Assembly (NCBI RefSeq): GCF_002161175.1
Contig: NZ_NFMA01000009.1
Location: 1-64,000, forward strand
DNA: 64,000 nt
Direction: 5' to 3'
Origin: Flavonifractor sp. An100
GTDB lineage: Bacteria; Bacillota; Clostridia; Oscillospirales; Oscillospiraceae
In this document: piece after piece, positions 49,598 through 58,429 of the stretch
Position numbering within the stretch: the stretch's first letter is position 1
Layout: each line of letters begins with the position of its first letter
Program-made: the position numbers and the translations under genes
The notes under the pieces: generated by a model
Told to the model about the DNA's origin: nothing
The model's database searches: none
What the model saw: only the letters and a program-made list of their open reading frames with translations

Positions 49598-50482
49598 TTA
49601 TGCTCGTTTTTTCATCTCTTCCTCTAACAAACGCAGAAACTGGCGCAAAATTGGTTTGTGCTGATTCATATTATAGGACACGCCAAAGGAAACGGGCTCT
49701 GTCCCCTCCAACGGAATATAACGCAATCCCGGCATACGCAGCTGTGGCACATCCACAGCCAGAGAAAAGGCGCACCCAGCCTGCGTCAACGCGTCCATTA
49801 CTTCCCTACTTTCGCAAAAGATGACTTGCTCCGGCTTCTTACCGCCAATGATCTGGCCTTGGACCATACACAGCGAGGGCGGGCATACCGGAGGACGCCC
49901 CGCTGCAATCCGTCCTCCTTCCTTTAGCTGGTCGACTCCAACGCTCTCATAGTGTGCCAGCGGATGGTCTTCTGCGCACACTGCGGACATCGATCCCCAG
50001 GCCAGCTCCCGATACACTTGATTTTTCGGAGCCGCTTCCTCGAAGGCGAACATGACCTGAATATCGCCCTCTGACAACAGGTTTTCCAGAGAATCAAAGG
50101 GAATCAGACGCAGAACGGGCAAAATTCCAGGCTCCAACTCCTTTAAGTTATGCAGCACCGGCTGGAGCAGATTAAGTTCTCCCATGCTCCGGCAGCCCAT
50201 GCCGAAACGCATGGGTTTGGATGCCTGGCTCTCCCGCAGCCTCGCCCGGGACATACCGGACAGCTTGAGAATCTCCTCGGCATATTGCGTAAACATATGT
50301 CCCTCCTGGGTCAGACGCACACTTTTGCTGCTCCTGTGAAACAGGGCTGTCCCCAGTTCGTCCTCTAGGGTTTTGATTTGATGGCTGACAGCCGGCTGGG
50401 TAATTTGCAGTTGCTTGGCCGCCCGGGAAAAATTCAGGTGGTTTGCCACCGACATAAAGCATTCCAGCTGGGTAGTATTCAC
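49598..50482 (-). CDS. LysR-family transcriptional regulator
   Basis: 294 residues. The winged helix at 1-60 contains FSRAAKQLQITQPAVSHQIKTLEDELGTALF. A periplasmic-binding-like effector domain follows from ~90. The effector is unknown. It is divergent from the broken ABC-transporter gene, so its original target may have been that transporter. Confidence 0.92.
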   Translation of the reverse strand: MNTTQLECFMSVANHLNFSRAAKQLQITQPAVSHQIKTLEDELGTALFHRSSKSVRLTQEGHMFTQYAEEILKLSGMSRARLRESQASKPMRFGMGCRSMGELNLLQPVLHNLKELEPGILPVLRLIPFDSLENLLSEGDIQVMFAFEEAAPKNQVYRELAWGSMSAVCAEDHPLAHYESVGVDQLKEGGRIAAGRPPVCPPSLCMVQGQIIGGKKPEQVIFCESREVMDALTQAGCAFSLAVDVPQLRMPGLRYIPLEGTEPVSFGVSYNMNQHKPILRQFLRLLEEEMKKRA

Positions 50483-50612
50483 TTCGCCGCTCCTCTCTAA
50501 TCAATAAAAGTTTTTTATTGATTATAATTGATTTGAATTTCACATTCAAGTAGCTTTGTGCCATAATCTGCATTGTTCTTTAAGAATACGCATTAAAAGG
50601 AGGTTTACCCCC

Positions 50613-50990
50613 ATGAAAACTGTACTCCAGCAGATTGGGCGATACCGAAAGGACGCCCTGCTCTGCATTGGATTTACCACATTAGAAGTAATTATGGAAA
50701 TCCTTCTTCCCTTTGTGACTGCCCGTATTATTGACCAGGGACTGCAGGCAGCCAATCTACCTGCGGTCTACCGCTACGGAGCTATTATGGTGACCCTGGC
50801 GTTTTTCGGTCTGGTATTTGGGGCGGCTGCCGGCTATTTCTCGGCCAGCGCTTCCGCAGGCTTTTCCGCTAACCTGCGCGAAGCAATCTATCGCAACATC
50901 CAGACCTTCTCCTTCTCTAACATTGACAAGTTCAGTGTGCCGGGACTACCTCAAGTGTTACGAGAGCGCCGATACGTTCCAGGTGCTTGA
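50613..50990 (+). pseudogene. ABC exporter, N-terminal fragment
   Basis: The frame opens MKTVLQQIGRYRKDALLCIG behind AAAAGGAGG and shows the first membrane helices of a type-1 ABC exporter (ITARIIDQGL-type VTARIIDQGLQ, AIYRNIQTFSFSNIDKFS). The family match stops at about 50935 after ~108 residues. Nucleotide-binding domain and most membrane helices are missing. The tail VPGLPQVLRERRYVPGA comes from the inserted element scar. Confidence 0.85.
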
Positions 50991-51192
50991 GCATAGCCCT
51001 CGAACGCTGTTCGGTGTCACCGTCTGGGAGGGGGCATTCCATTCCGGTGGTGCGGATCACGTTGTGTTGCAGGAACCAGATGTAGGTGTCCGCATCCGGG
51101 AACTCCGTTGGGTCGAAGGAGCGATTCCGCAGGCGGTCCATGATCTCTGTCCCGGTACCGGTATAGATGGTATCTTCGATTTGAATTTTCAA
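50932..51192 (-). pseudogene. Small ICE-type gene, probably 3'-truncated
   Basis: 86 residues from TTG at 51192 behind AGAGGTGA, reading LKIQIEDTIYTGTGTEIMDRL and ending LEVVPAH at the junction with the ABC fragment. The stop codon TGA is formed at the boundary, so the native C-terminus is probably lost. I associate it with accessory genes beside amidoligases in Clostridia elements, but know no function. Confidence 0.6.
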
Positions 51193-51520
51193 ACTTTCAC
51201 CTCTCAGCGGTTCTGTTTTTCTTCTTTTGATTGGCTTTATAGCTGGCCTTATCGTATCGCCAGGCGCGATCACCCTCCAGGTTGGCCAGCAGGTGGTCAC
51301 GGGTGTGCTTGAATTCAGAACCGTTCAGGCCCAGCCGCACCAGCCACACCCGGAAGGTAAACAGTTCGTTGTCGCTGTGGGTCTTGCGCATCACCGTGCT
51401 GCGCTGGGCGATGGCCTGGGCGGACATGGCCAGGCACAGGTTGATATAAGCCGCCGCCCGGCCCGCGTGGAGGGTGGAGTTGAAGCAGCGGAATTCCACC
51501 GTGCCCCGGAAAAGACAGAA
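50936..51520. mobile_element. Second mobile-element scar
   Basis: About 585 bases between the ABC fragment and the AT-rich region carry two minus-strand fragments of ICE accessory genes, cut at both ends. The rest of the ABC gene is not found on the right, so an insertion followed by deletion is likely. Confidence 0.75.
51197..51514 (-). pseudogene. Amidoligase C-terminal remnant
   Basis: The frame reads FRGTVEFRCFNSTLHAGRAA and then LVRLGLNGSEFKHTRDHLLA. This is the end of amidoligase-family enzymes carried by gut ICEs. The N-terminal catalytic region is missing, and homology begins abruptly at FRGT near 51514. Its own stop precedes the next gene by four bases. Confidence 0.75.
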
Positions 51521-52015
51521 TGAAGGTTTAAGGCGTAGTAAGGAAAATGTAAAGTCACCTCTTAATTACAATAGATTTACGGGTTACGGAACGGCAGTCA
51601 GCTGTACCTTGACCCCTATTATTGCCTAGCTGCAGTGAGTGAATCTTATCCTAAAAATGTATAAAGCCAGTAAGAAAAACTTACTGGCCTTACATTTTTA
51701 GGCGTTTGATTGACTTAAATCCAAAAAGCCCCACAATCACAGCGGACATAGAGCTTCTTATTTTAATTAGGATTTAATTGAACTGAGATCATATCACATC
51801 TGATTAAGGTTAACGGCAGTACGGCAATAAAATTATAGAAATAAAATATCTTCTCCCCAAATATCCGATAGCATTCGTGTACGACCTACCTATCAAAAAT
51901 ATGTTTTAATAGAAATATTATACCCGCTTTTGCCCTTTTTTGCAATGCGATTGACAAAGGCATATTCATAGTATTATGATAGGAATATCCAAATGATCAA
52001 GAAAGGACGATTCCG
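51521..52015. other. AT-rich intergenic stretch before cysK
   Basis: About 490 bases without a credible reading frame, much more AT-rich than the chromosome around it. It contains a terminator-like hairpin (GCCAGTAAG-AAAAA-CTTACTGGC near 51666-51688) and the cysK promoter at its right end. It may be the remains of the second element. Confidence 0.6.
51951..51980 (+). promoter_or_regulatory. cysK promoter
   Basis: TTGACA (51951-51956), 18-base spacer, TATGAT (51975-51980). Confidence 0.75.
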
Positions 52016-52951
52016 ATGGCAACTGTCTATCAAAGCGTGGAGGAGCTAATCGGCAACACTCCCCTTCTACGTCTCAGCCGTATGGAGAAACAGCATCAAC
52101 TAAGCGCAGCCCTGTTGGCAAAGTTGGAATATCTGAATCCAGCCGGCTCCGCTAAAGACCGGGTTGGCCTCTCCCTCATTCAAGATGCCGAAGAACGGGG
52201 ACTTCTTCAACCGGGAGGCACCATCATTGAGCCCACCTCCGGCAATACCGGAATCGGCCTGGCCTGCGTTGCTGCGGCCCGGGGCTACCGGGTTATCCTC
52301 ACCATGCCTGACACCATGAGCGCGGAGCGCCGGGCCATGCTGGCCGCCTATGGGGCTCAGTTGGTACTGACCCCCGGGGCCCTGGGGATGCAGGGAGCGG
52401 TGGACAAGGCCAAGGAGCTGTCCGCCTCCATCCCAGGCAGCTTCATCCCCGATCAGTTCAACAACCCCGCCAACCCGCTGGCCCACTACCGTACCACCGG
52501 CCCTGAGATCTGGCGGGACACAGAGGGAAAGGTGGATATTCTGGTGGCCTCTGTGGGAACAGGAGGAACGTTATCCGGCACCGGACGGTATCTCAAGGAA
52601 CAAAATCCAGCCCTTCAAGTGGTGGCTGTGGAGCCTGACGCCTCCCCCCTCCTCTCCGGCGGCCAGGCGGGCCCCCACCAGATTCAGGGTATTGGCGCCA
52701 ACTTCATTCCCGCCACCTTGGACCGTAGTATCTATGACCAGGTGATCCGGGTCAAGGATGCCGACGCCTTCCAGGCCGGACGGGACATCGTGGGTACCGA
52801 GGGAATTTTAGTGGGCATTTCCTCCGGAGCTGCCCTCTGGGCCGCCATACAGCTGGCCCGTCAGCCGGAGCACGCCGGCAAGACCATTGTGGTGGTCCTT
52901 CCCGATTCCGGCGACCGGTATCTCTCCTCCCCCATGTTCCAACTCGGCTGA
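52016..52951 (+). CDS. cysK: Cysteine synthase A
   Basis: 311 residues, PLP-dependent O-acetylserine sulfhydrylase. The Schiff-base lysine is in NPAGSAKDRVG (Lys47) and the substrate loop is EPTSGNTGIGLA. GTGGTLSGTGRYLK holds the phosphate loop, and GISSGAALWAA matches the C-terminal motif. It makes cysteine from O-acetylserine and sulfide. Single-gene unit. Confidence 0.95.
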   Translation: MATVYQSVEELIGNTPLLRLSRMEKQHQLSAALLAKLEYLNPAGSAKDRVGLSLIQDAEERGLLQPGGTIIEPTSGNTGIGLACVAAARGYRVILTMPDTMSAERRAMLAAYGAQLVLTPGALGMQGAVDKAKELSASIPGSFIPDQFNNPANPLAHYRTTGPEIWRDTEGKVDILVASVGTGGTLSGTGRYLKEQNPALQVVAVEPDASPLLSGGQAGPHQIQGIGANFIPATLDRSIYDQVIRVKDADAFQAGRDIVGTEGILVGISSGAALWAAIQLARQPEHAGKTIVVVLPDSGDRYLSSPMFQLG

Positions 52952-53037
52952 GGACGGTTTTCCAATTTTTGTGTTCGCATAATTTCCCTGCCCAGGCCGA
53001 ACACTAGGGATACATCATCCATTGAAGGAGGTATCCC

Positions 53038-54354
53038 ATGAAACGCTCATTCTCTTCGCAGCGCTTTCTGGCCCCGATCACGGCCACAGCTGTGTTCCTT
53101 ACCCTTTGCCTGCCCACCTCGGCCTTTTTCTGGAATAAAAAGGATGAGGCCCCTTCTGTGGCAGACATCTCCAAAAACGGACTCATCGGCTCTATTATTA
53201 CCTTTGGACCGGAGGATTTTGCCTCCAGCTCGGAACAGGACCCTCTGCAGAACATCACCATTCAAACGTTACCCGACCCCGGGGCTGGCACCCTGCTCAT
53301 CGGCGGCCAGCCGGTAGAGGAGGGCTCTGTGGTGGATAACACCGCTCTGGCTGGGCTTCGCTTCCAGACCTCCCAGAATCCATCTGTGACCACTGCAACC
53401 TTTACCTTTCTCCCAACCTTCTCCTCCGGCCCCAGCACCCAAACCGGTACGGTGACTCTCTACCTGCTCACAGAGGAGAATCAGGCCCCCATTGCCCGGA
53501 ACATGGACCTGTCCACCTACCGCAATGTGGCAATTACCAGCTATTTTGACGCGGTGGACTCTGAAGGGGATACTCTTACCTTCCAGCTCACCTCCACCCC
53601 CGCCCGGGGTGCGGTGACGGTGGCAGAGGATGGCTCCAGCCAATTTGTGTACACCCCCTATGAGAACAAGACTGGCAACGATTCCTTCACCTATGTGGCA
53701 GTGGACCCGGCCGGCAACACCTCCCCCGAGGCTAAGGTCACCATTCGCATCGAAAAGCCGGACACCAAAGTAACTTATGACGATCTGGAGGGTGATCCCG
53801 CCCACAAAGCTGCCATTCGCCTGGCCGAGGAAGGCATCTATGTGGGACAGTCTGTGAATGGCCAATACTTTTTTGATTCGGACGCCCCGGTCAGCAGAGC
53901 CCAGTTTTTGACCATGGCTATGGCTGTATCCGGCCTGGAGCCCCTGGAAGGCGTCACCCTCACCGGCTTTTCCGATGACGCCGCCATTCCCACCTGGGCC
54001 AAGGGTTCTGTGTCCGCGGCATTAAAGGCCGGAGCGATTCAGGGCTCCAAGGACGACTCCGGTGCTCCCGTATTTGGAGCCGATGAGATCGTCACGCGGG
54101 GAGAGGCCACGGTGATGCTGAACAATCTTCTCCATGTCTCGGATGTGCCCGCGGAGGTATTTTTCTCCGACAGTCAAACCCACTGGGCCGCTCAGCCCGC
54201 TGCCAATCTGGCCGCTGCCGGAGTACTCCGCACCGATCAGGCTAACGCCGCTGCCCTGTCCACCCAGTTGACCCGGGGAGAAGCAGCCGAGATGCTGGAC
54301 GGAGCACTGGATGTCCTGGCTGCCCGGGAAGAAGGCAATTGGCTGCCCTGGTAA
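53038..54354 (+). CDS. Secreted cadherin-like/SLH-domain surface protein
   Basis: 438 residues. A signal peptide (1-29, ending TSA) is followed by two beta-sandwich repeats; the second has the cadherin-like VDSEGDTLTFQL and YTPYENKTGNDSFTYVAVDPAGN. From ~265, SLH-type segments follow (AAIRLAEEGIYVGQ, PVSRAQFLTMAMAV, WAKGSVSAALKAGAIQGS, VTRGEATVMLNNLL, LTRGEAAEMLDGAL). SLH domains attach proteins to pyruvylated wall polymers. The exact surface role is unknown. Confidence 0.85.
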   Translation: MKRSFSSQRFLAPITATAVFLTLCLPTSAFFWNKKDEAPSVADISKNGLIGSIITFGPEDFASSSEQDPLQNITIQTLPDPGAGTLLIGGQPVEEGSVVDNTALAGLRFQTSQNPSVTTATFTFLPTFSSGPSTQTGTVTLYLLTEENQAPIARNMDLSTYRNVAITSYFDAVDSEGDTLTFQLTSTPARGAVTVAEDGSSQFVYTPYENKTGNDSFTYVAVDPAGNTSPEAKVTIRIEKPDTKVTYDDLEGDPAHKAAIRLAEEGIYVGQSVNGQYFFDSDAPVSRAQFLTMAMAVSGLEPLEGVTLTGFSDDAAIPTWAKGSVSAALKAGAIQGSKDDSGAPVFGADEIVTRGEATVMLNNLLHVSDVPAEVFFSDSQTHWAAQPAANLAAAGVLRTDQANAAALSTQLTRGEAAEMLDGALDVLAAREEGNWLPW

Positions 54355-54383
54355 CCCTTTTCCCCATTGAGACAGATCAAACA

Positions 54384-54421
54384 AAGACCCCGGAGCGTTA
54401 TGAGCTCCGGGGTCCTTTTTT
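54384..54421 (+). terminator. Terminator after the SLH gene
   Basis: GACCCCGGAGC and GCTCCGGGGTC with a T-rich tail; it also lies beyond the convergent coiled-coil gene. Confidence 0.9.
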
Positions 54422-54432
54422 GTTCCTTTGCT

Positions 54433-54954
54433 TTAGTCCTCGTCAGCCGCCGCATCATACATGGGGCGGGAACCAGAGGAGGCATTGGAGGAAGCCACAC
54501 CCGCCGCCGCACGGAACCGGGCGCGGGACTTCTTGATCTCATCATAGGCCTCTGCCACCGCTTCCTCGGTGCGGCGAAGGGCATCCTCGCAGTACTCATT
54601 GGCCGAGCGCTTCAGCTCCCGGCTGCGCTCCTCCGCCTGCTGCACCATCTCGTTGGCCCGCTGCTTGGCCTGGAGGGTAATGGTATCCTCTGAAAGCAGC
54701 TGCCGGGCCTTATCCTCTGCCGCCTTTCGGATGGCATCTGCCTCCCGCTTTGCGGAGGCCACCACCTCTGCCCGGTTGGCCATCATTTTCCGGGCCTCAC
54801 CCAGCTCCATAGGGAACTGGCTGCGGATGTCGTCGATCAGGTCCAGAGCCCGGTCCCGCTCGATAACGCACTTATCACTGGAGAGAGGGGCGTTTTTCGC
54901 CTCGTCAATCATTTCAAACAGCATGTCCAGCAGTTCTTCTACACCGCTCGCCAT
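54433..54954 (-). CDS. Coiled-coil protein of unknown function
   Basis: 173 residues, almost entirely helical and charged. It starts with a conserved-looking VEELLDMLFEMIDEAKNAPLSSDKCVIERDRALDLIDDIR, then a long coiled coil (EADAIRKAAEDKARQLLSED, ERSRELKRSANEYCEDALRR). Similar genes sit next to coaD in other Clostridia; some are labelled ATPase or ATP-synthase b-like, without evidence. It is adjacent to coaD with a three-base gap. Confidence 0.7.
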   Translation of the reverse strand: MASGVEELLDMLFEMIDEAKNAPLSSDKCVIERDRALDLIDDIRSQFPMELGEARKMMANRAEVVASAKREADAIRKAAEDKARQLLSEDTITLQAKQRANEMVQQAEERSRELKRSANEYCEDALRRTEEAVAEAYDEIKKSRARFRAAAGVASSNASSGSRPMYDAAADED

Positions 54955-54957
54955 CCG

Positions 54958-55455
54958 TCACACTTCCTTTCGTTCCAATTCCTTCATGCGCCGGTTTACA
55001 TCGTCTACAATTTCCCGGGGGACAAAATCTGCCAGATTGGCCCCATACCGGGCCATCTCTTTGACGATGGTGGAGCTGAGGTAGGTATATTTCTCACTGG
55101 ACGCCAAAAACATGGTCTCCAGACGGGGATTCAGCTTGCGGTTGATAACCGCCATCTGGACCTCCTGCTCAAAATCCGACACCGCCCGCAGGCCCTTCAC
55201 CACCACATGGGCCCGGCGGCGCTTGGCATAAGCAGACAGCAATTCGTTGGAAAAATCCACTTCCACGTTTTGAAACCGCTCCGTGGCACGCCGCAGCAGC
55301 TCCACTCGCTCCTCCGGGGTAAACATCCCTTGCTTTTTGGAATTGATCATCACGCAGACAATCAGCTTATCAAAGCAGGCGGCCGCCCGCTTGATGATAT
55401 TCAGATGGCCCAGCGTCACAGGGTCAAAACTGCCGGGATAAATGGCTATACTCAT
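54958..55455 (-). CDS. coaD: Phosphopantetheine adenylyltransferase
   Basis: 165 residues. YPGSFDPVTLGHLNIIKRA is the nucleotidyltransferase HxGH motif region, and YLSSTIVKEMARYG the C-terminal ISSTxxK-type motif. It catalyses the penultimate step of coenzyme A synthesis. It overlaps the rsmD stop by four bases, the common rsmD-coaD pairing. Confidence 0.96.
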   Translation of the reverse strand: MSIAIYPGSFDPVTLGHLNIIKRAAACFDKLIVCVMINSKKQGMFTPEERVELLRRATERFQNVEVDFSNELLSAYAKRRRAHVVVKGLRAVSDFEQEVQMAVINRKLNPRLETMFLASSEKYTYLSSTIVKEMARYGANLADFVPREIVDDVNRRMKELERKEV

Positions 55456-56009
55456 CGCTGCTCACTCCCCAACCGGTGGCAAAGGCTCAGCTTAATCTTG
55501 CCGTATCGGTATTCACGCCCCGGTTCATAGGGGGGCTCCAGAGACGGAAGGGTCCATTCCGTCCCACTTTCACACAGTATTATACCATGTTCCCGAAGAA
55601 TGTCAAACCTTGTGATGGTCTCCAGGCATTTTGCCAGCAAATCGCTTTGGTAAGGGGGATCCAGGAAAATCAGGTCAAACTTCTCCCGGCACCCGGACAA
55701 AAAGGACAGCGCATCCCCCTGCACCACCTGTGCCTGTTCTCCAAAACCGCAGGTCTTCACATTCTCCCGGATCAGAGCGGCAGCCTCCCGCCGCTGGTCC
55801 ACAAACACACAGTGGGATGCTCCCCGGGACAGCGCCTCGATGCCCAGCTGCCCGGTCCCTCCAAACAGATCCAGCACCTTGCGCCCCTCGATCTCGAACT
55901 GGATAATATTAAACATGGACTCCTTCACCTTATCGGTGGTGGGGCGGGTATCCATACCCTGTAGCTCCTTAAGACGTCTGCCCCGGGCGGAGCCGGAAAT
56001 CACTCGCAT
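55452..56009 (-). CDS. rsmD: 16S rRNA guanine(966)-N2-methyltransferase
   Basis: 185 residues with RVISGSARGRRLKELQGMDTRPTTDKVKESMFNII, the SAM motif DLFGGTGQLGIEALSRGA and the catalytic DPPY. It methylates G966 of 16S rRNA. It overlaps the uvrC stop by about ten bases. Confidence 0.95.
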   Translation of the reverse strand: MRVISGSARGRRLKELQGMDTRPTTDKVKESMFNIIQFEIEGRKVLDLFGGTGQLGIEALSRGASHCVFVDQRREAAALIRENVKTCGFGEQAQVVQGDALSFLSGCREKFDLIFLDPPYQSDLLAKCLETITRFDILREHGIILCESGTEWTLPSLEPPYEPGREYRYGKIKLSLCHRLGSEQR

Positions 56010-57856
56010 CCATTCTCTTCCTTTCTTGTTTCAGGATTCTCTTCCTTGTGAAAGTATAGATAGACTGACAGGGCTGTGTTTTGAGGAACCACCGTCCGCA
56101 GCTCCTCCAGGGAGGCCCCCTTCACCACCTTAACGCTCTTAAAATGCTTGAGCAGCTGCTGCCGGCGCTTCTCCCCCACTCCAGGAATCTGATCCAAGAC
56201 CGAGGTCTTGACGTGGCCAGCCTGGAGCTGACGGTGGTACTCAATGGCAAACCGGTGGGTTTCCTCCTGGATCTGCCCGATCAGAGCAAAGACCGCCGGA
56301 ATGGCCTGGATTCCGATTTCCCGTCCGTCCGGGTGGACCAGAGCGCGGGTGCGGTGGCGGTCATCCTTCACCATACCAAAGGCCGGAATATTCAGTCCTA
56401 GCTTCTCCAGCACCCGGGAGGCCACCTTTACATGCTCCTGCCCGCCGTCGATGAGCAACAGATCGGGACACTGGTCGAATTTCTCATCTCCATCCAGATA
56501 CCGGCGAAAGCGGCGGGTGAGCACCTGCTCCATGGAGGCATAGTCATCCGGCCCTGTCATATCCTTCAGCTTAAAGCGGCGGTAGTCCCGCTTCAGCGGC
56601 TTTCCGTCCACATACACCACCATGGAGGCCACAATGTCGCTGGCCCCGGTATTGGAGATGTCATAGGACTCCATCCGCCTGGGCGGCTCCTCTAGGCCCA
56701 GCATCCGGCCCAACGCCTCTAGCAGTTTGCTCTGCCGCTCCTCCCGGGTGGTGGCCCGGGCCACCTCCTCCTGGGCATTTTGGACCGCCAGACGGATCAA
56801 ATCCATCTTCGCCCCCCGCTGAGGGGTAACCAGCTCCACCCGGTAGCCCACTTGCTCCGACAGCATGCGGGTCAGCGGAACCTGGTCGGGCAGCTCACAG
56901 GGCAATAAAATCTGCTTGGGCAGCCGGGTGCGGCCCACATAGTATTCCCGCACCAGAGAGGAGAGTACCCCCTCCTCGTCCTCCTCCACCGGGGTTTCCA
57001 GCAAATCGAACTCCTTGGCCGCCAGCTCCCCCTCCACATAGTGGAGGACCACAAAGCAGCTCTTCGCCGTACCCCGGAAAAAGCCGGTGACATCGGTGTC
57101 CGCCAGAGAACCGGCAATCACCTTCTGCCGTTTTCCCAAAAGCTCGATGGCCCGCAGCCGGTCCCGCACTTCCGCTGCCCGCTCAAAGCGCAGCTCCTCC
57201 GCCGCCTGCTCCATCTCCGCGGTCAGGTCAGCCTGAACCTCCTTAAAGCGTCCCTCCAGCAGGCTCACCGCCTGGGCAATGGCCTGGTCGTGCTGCTCCT
57301 TGAGCTCGTCTCCCCTGCAGTAACCGTCGCATTTTCCCATGTGGTAGTTCAAACAGGGGCGCTCCTTCCCAATATCCCGGGGGAACTTCTTGTTGCAGGA
57401 GGGCAGCCGCAGGGCACCCCGCAGGGCGTCAATAATGGCTTGGGTATTGTGCCGGCTGGCGTAAGGGCCGAAATAACGGGCCCCATCCTCCGCCACCTTC
57501 CCCGCCAGAGAAAAACGGGGATAGGCCTCGTTGGACAGACGGATATAGGGATAGCCCTTCCCATCCTTGAGCAGAATGTTGTACCGGGGCTGGTGCCGCT
57601 TGATCAGGGAACACTCCAGCACCAGGGCTTCAAACTCACTGTCGGCGATGATGACATCGAAATGATCGATCTGGGACACCATGGCCCTGGTCTTCTCTGT
57701 GTGGGAGGCGGAGTCCTGGAAATATTGTGACACCCGATTTTTCAGGGCTTTGGCTTTGCCCACATAAATTACCGTATTTTTCGCGTCCTGCATAATATAC
57801 ACGCCCGGCTTCAGCGGCAGGCTGTGGGCCTTTTCCTTGAGTTCATCAAAGGTCAA
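56000..57856 (-). CDS. uvrC: Excinuclease ABC subunit C
   Basis: 618 residues from TTG at 57856, seven bases after GAGAGGAGG; the frame extends upstream without a site. The GIY-YIG nuclease is at the start (KPGVYIMQDAKNTVIYVGKA), then a UVR motif, an RNase H-like nuclease domain (ESYDISNTGA, DLLLIDGGQEHV) and C-terminal helix-hairpin-helix motifs. It makes both incisions in nucleotide excision repair. It heads the uvrC-rsmD-coaD operon. Confidence 0.96.
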   Translation of the reverse strand: MTFDELKEKAHSLPLKPGVYIMQDAKNTVIYVGKAKALKNRVSQYFQDSASHTEKTRAMVSQIDHFDVIIADSEFEALVLECSLIKRHQPRYNILLKDGKGYPYIRLSNEAYPRFSLAGKVAEDGARYFGPYASRHNTQAIIDALRGALRLPSCNKKFPRDIGKERPCLNYHMGKCDGYCRGDELKEQHDQAIAQAVSLLEGRFKEVQADLTAEMEQAAEELRFERAAEVRDRLRAIELLGKRQKVIAGSLADTDVTGFFRGTAKSCFVVLHYVEGELAAKEFDLLETPVEEDEEGVLSSLVREYYVGRTRLPKQILLPCELPDQVPLTRMLSEQVGYRVELVTPQRGAKMDLIRLAVQNAQEEVARATTREERQSKLLEALGRMLGLEEPPRRMESYDISNTGASDIVASMVVYVDGKPLKRDYRRFKLKDMTGPDDYASMEQVLTRRFRRYLDGDEKFDQCPDLLLIDGGQEHVKVASRVLEKLGLNIPAFGMVKDDRHRTRALVHPDGREIGIQAIPAVFALIGQIQEETHRFAIEYHRQLQAGHVKTSVLDQIPGVGEKRRQQLLKHFKSVKVVKGASLEELRTVVPQNTALSVYLYFHKEENPETRKEENGCE

Positions 57857-57893
57857 TGGATCGCCTCCTCTCCCAGCATCTTCCAACACAACG

Positions 57894-57923
57894 ACTAAAA
57901 AAGGCACCGCTAAGCGGTGCCTT
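57894..57923 (-). terminator. HPr-gene terminator
   Basis: AAAGGCACCGC and GCGGTGCCTTT close on TAA; placed beyond the HPr stop on the minus strand. Confidence 0.85.
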
Positions 57924-57938
57924 TAGTTGGTAATCGGC

Positions 57939-58202
57939 TTACTCGGAAAAATCAGAAGAAATCATCTTGTACAGCGCCTCGACCGCTTCCTTCTCATCGG
58001 GGCCATCCGCAATCAACTTGATGGGGGTGCCCTTTACGATCCCCAGGGACAGTACACCCAGCAAGCTCTTGGCGTTCACCTTGCGCTCCTCTTTTTCCAC
58101 CCAGATGGAGCTCTTGTACTCATTGGCCTTCTGGATAAAGAAAGTAGCGGGTCTGGCGTGCAGGCCGACCTGATTATTCACGACTGCTTCCTGACTATAC
58201 AT
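57939..58202 (-). CDS. ptsH: HPr phosphocarrier protein
   Basis: 87 residues. The phosphotransfer His15 is in QVGLHARPAT and the regulatory Ser46 in NAKSLLGVLSLG, so it can act in the PTS and as substrate of HprK, encoded at 37-38 kb. It has its own promoter and no ptsI neighbour. Confidence 0.93.
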   Translation of the reverse strand: MYSQEAVVNNQVGLHARPATFFIQKANEYKSSIWVEKEERKVNAKSLLGVLSLGIVKGTPIKLIADGPDEKEAVEALYKMISSDFSE

Positions 58203-58238
58203 ATGCTGTACCTCCGCCTCGTCGTATTATGTGTCATT

Positions 58239-58268
58239 AGCATACCAGATTTATCCCAATTCCGTCAA
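58239..58268 (-). promoter_or_regulatory. HPr-gene promoter
   Basis: Minus-strand TTGACG (58263-58268), 18-base spacer, TATGCT (58239-58244). The rest of 58203-58429 is AT-rich with no gene. Confidence 0.7.
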
Positions 58269-58429
58269 TGACATTTTTCACAAATATTACATTGCTTTTA
58301 ACCAAAAATTACGAGTGTGTAAAAAGTTTTTCTGCGAAAATTTCCCAATTTTAAGAAGTTTCTTCCCATCTCTCCCTGGAAACAAGGTCCTTTCCAGTTC
58401 ATTTTCACCCCAACATGGGCAAAAGCAAT

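Noticed and set aside
51521-52015. tRNA or other RNA gene in the AT-rich gap
   Set aside because: No cloverleaf or conserved RNA pattern found by eye; only a terminator-like hairpin.
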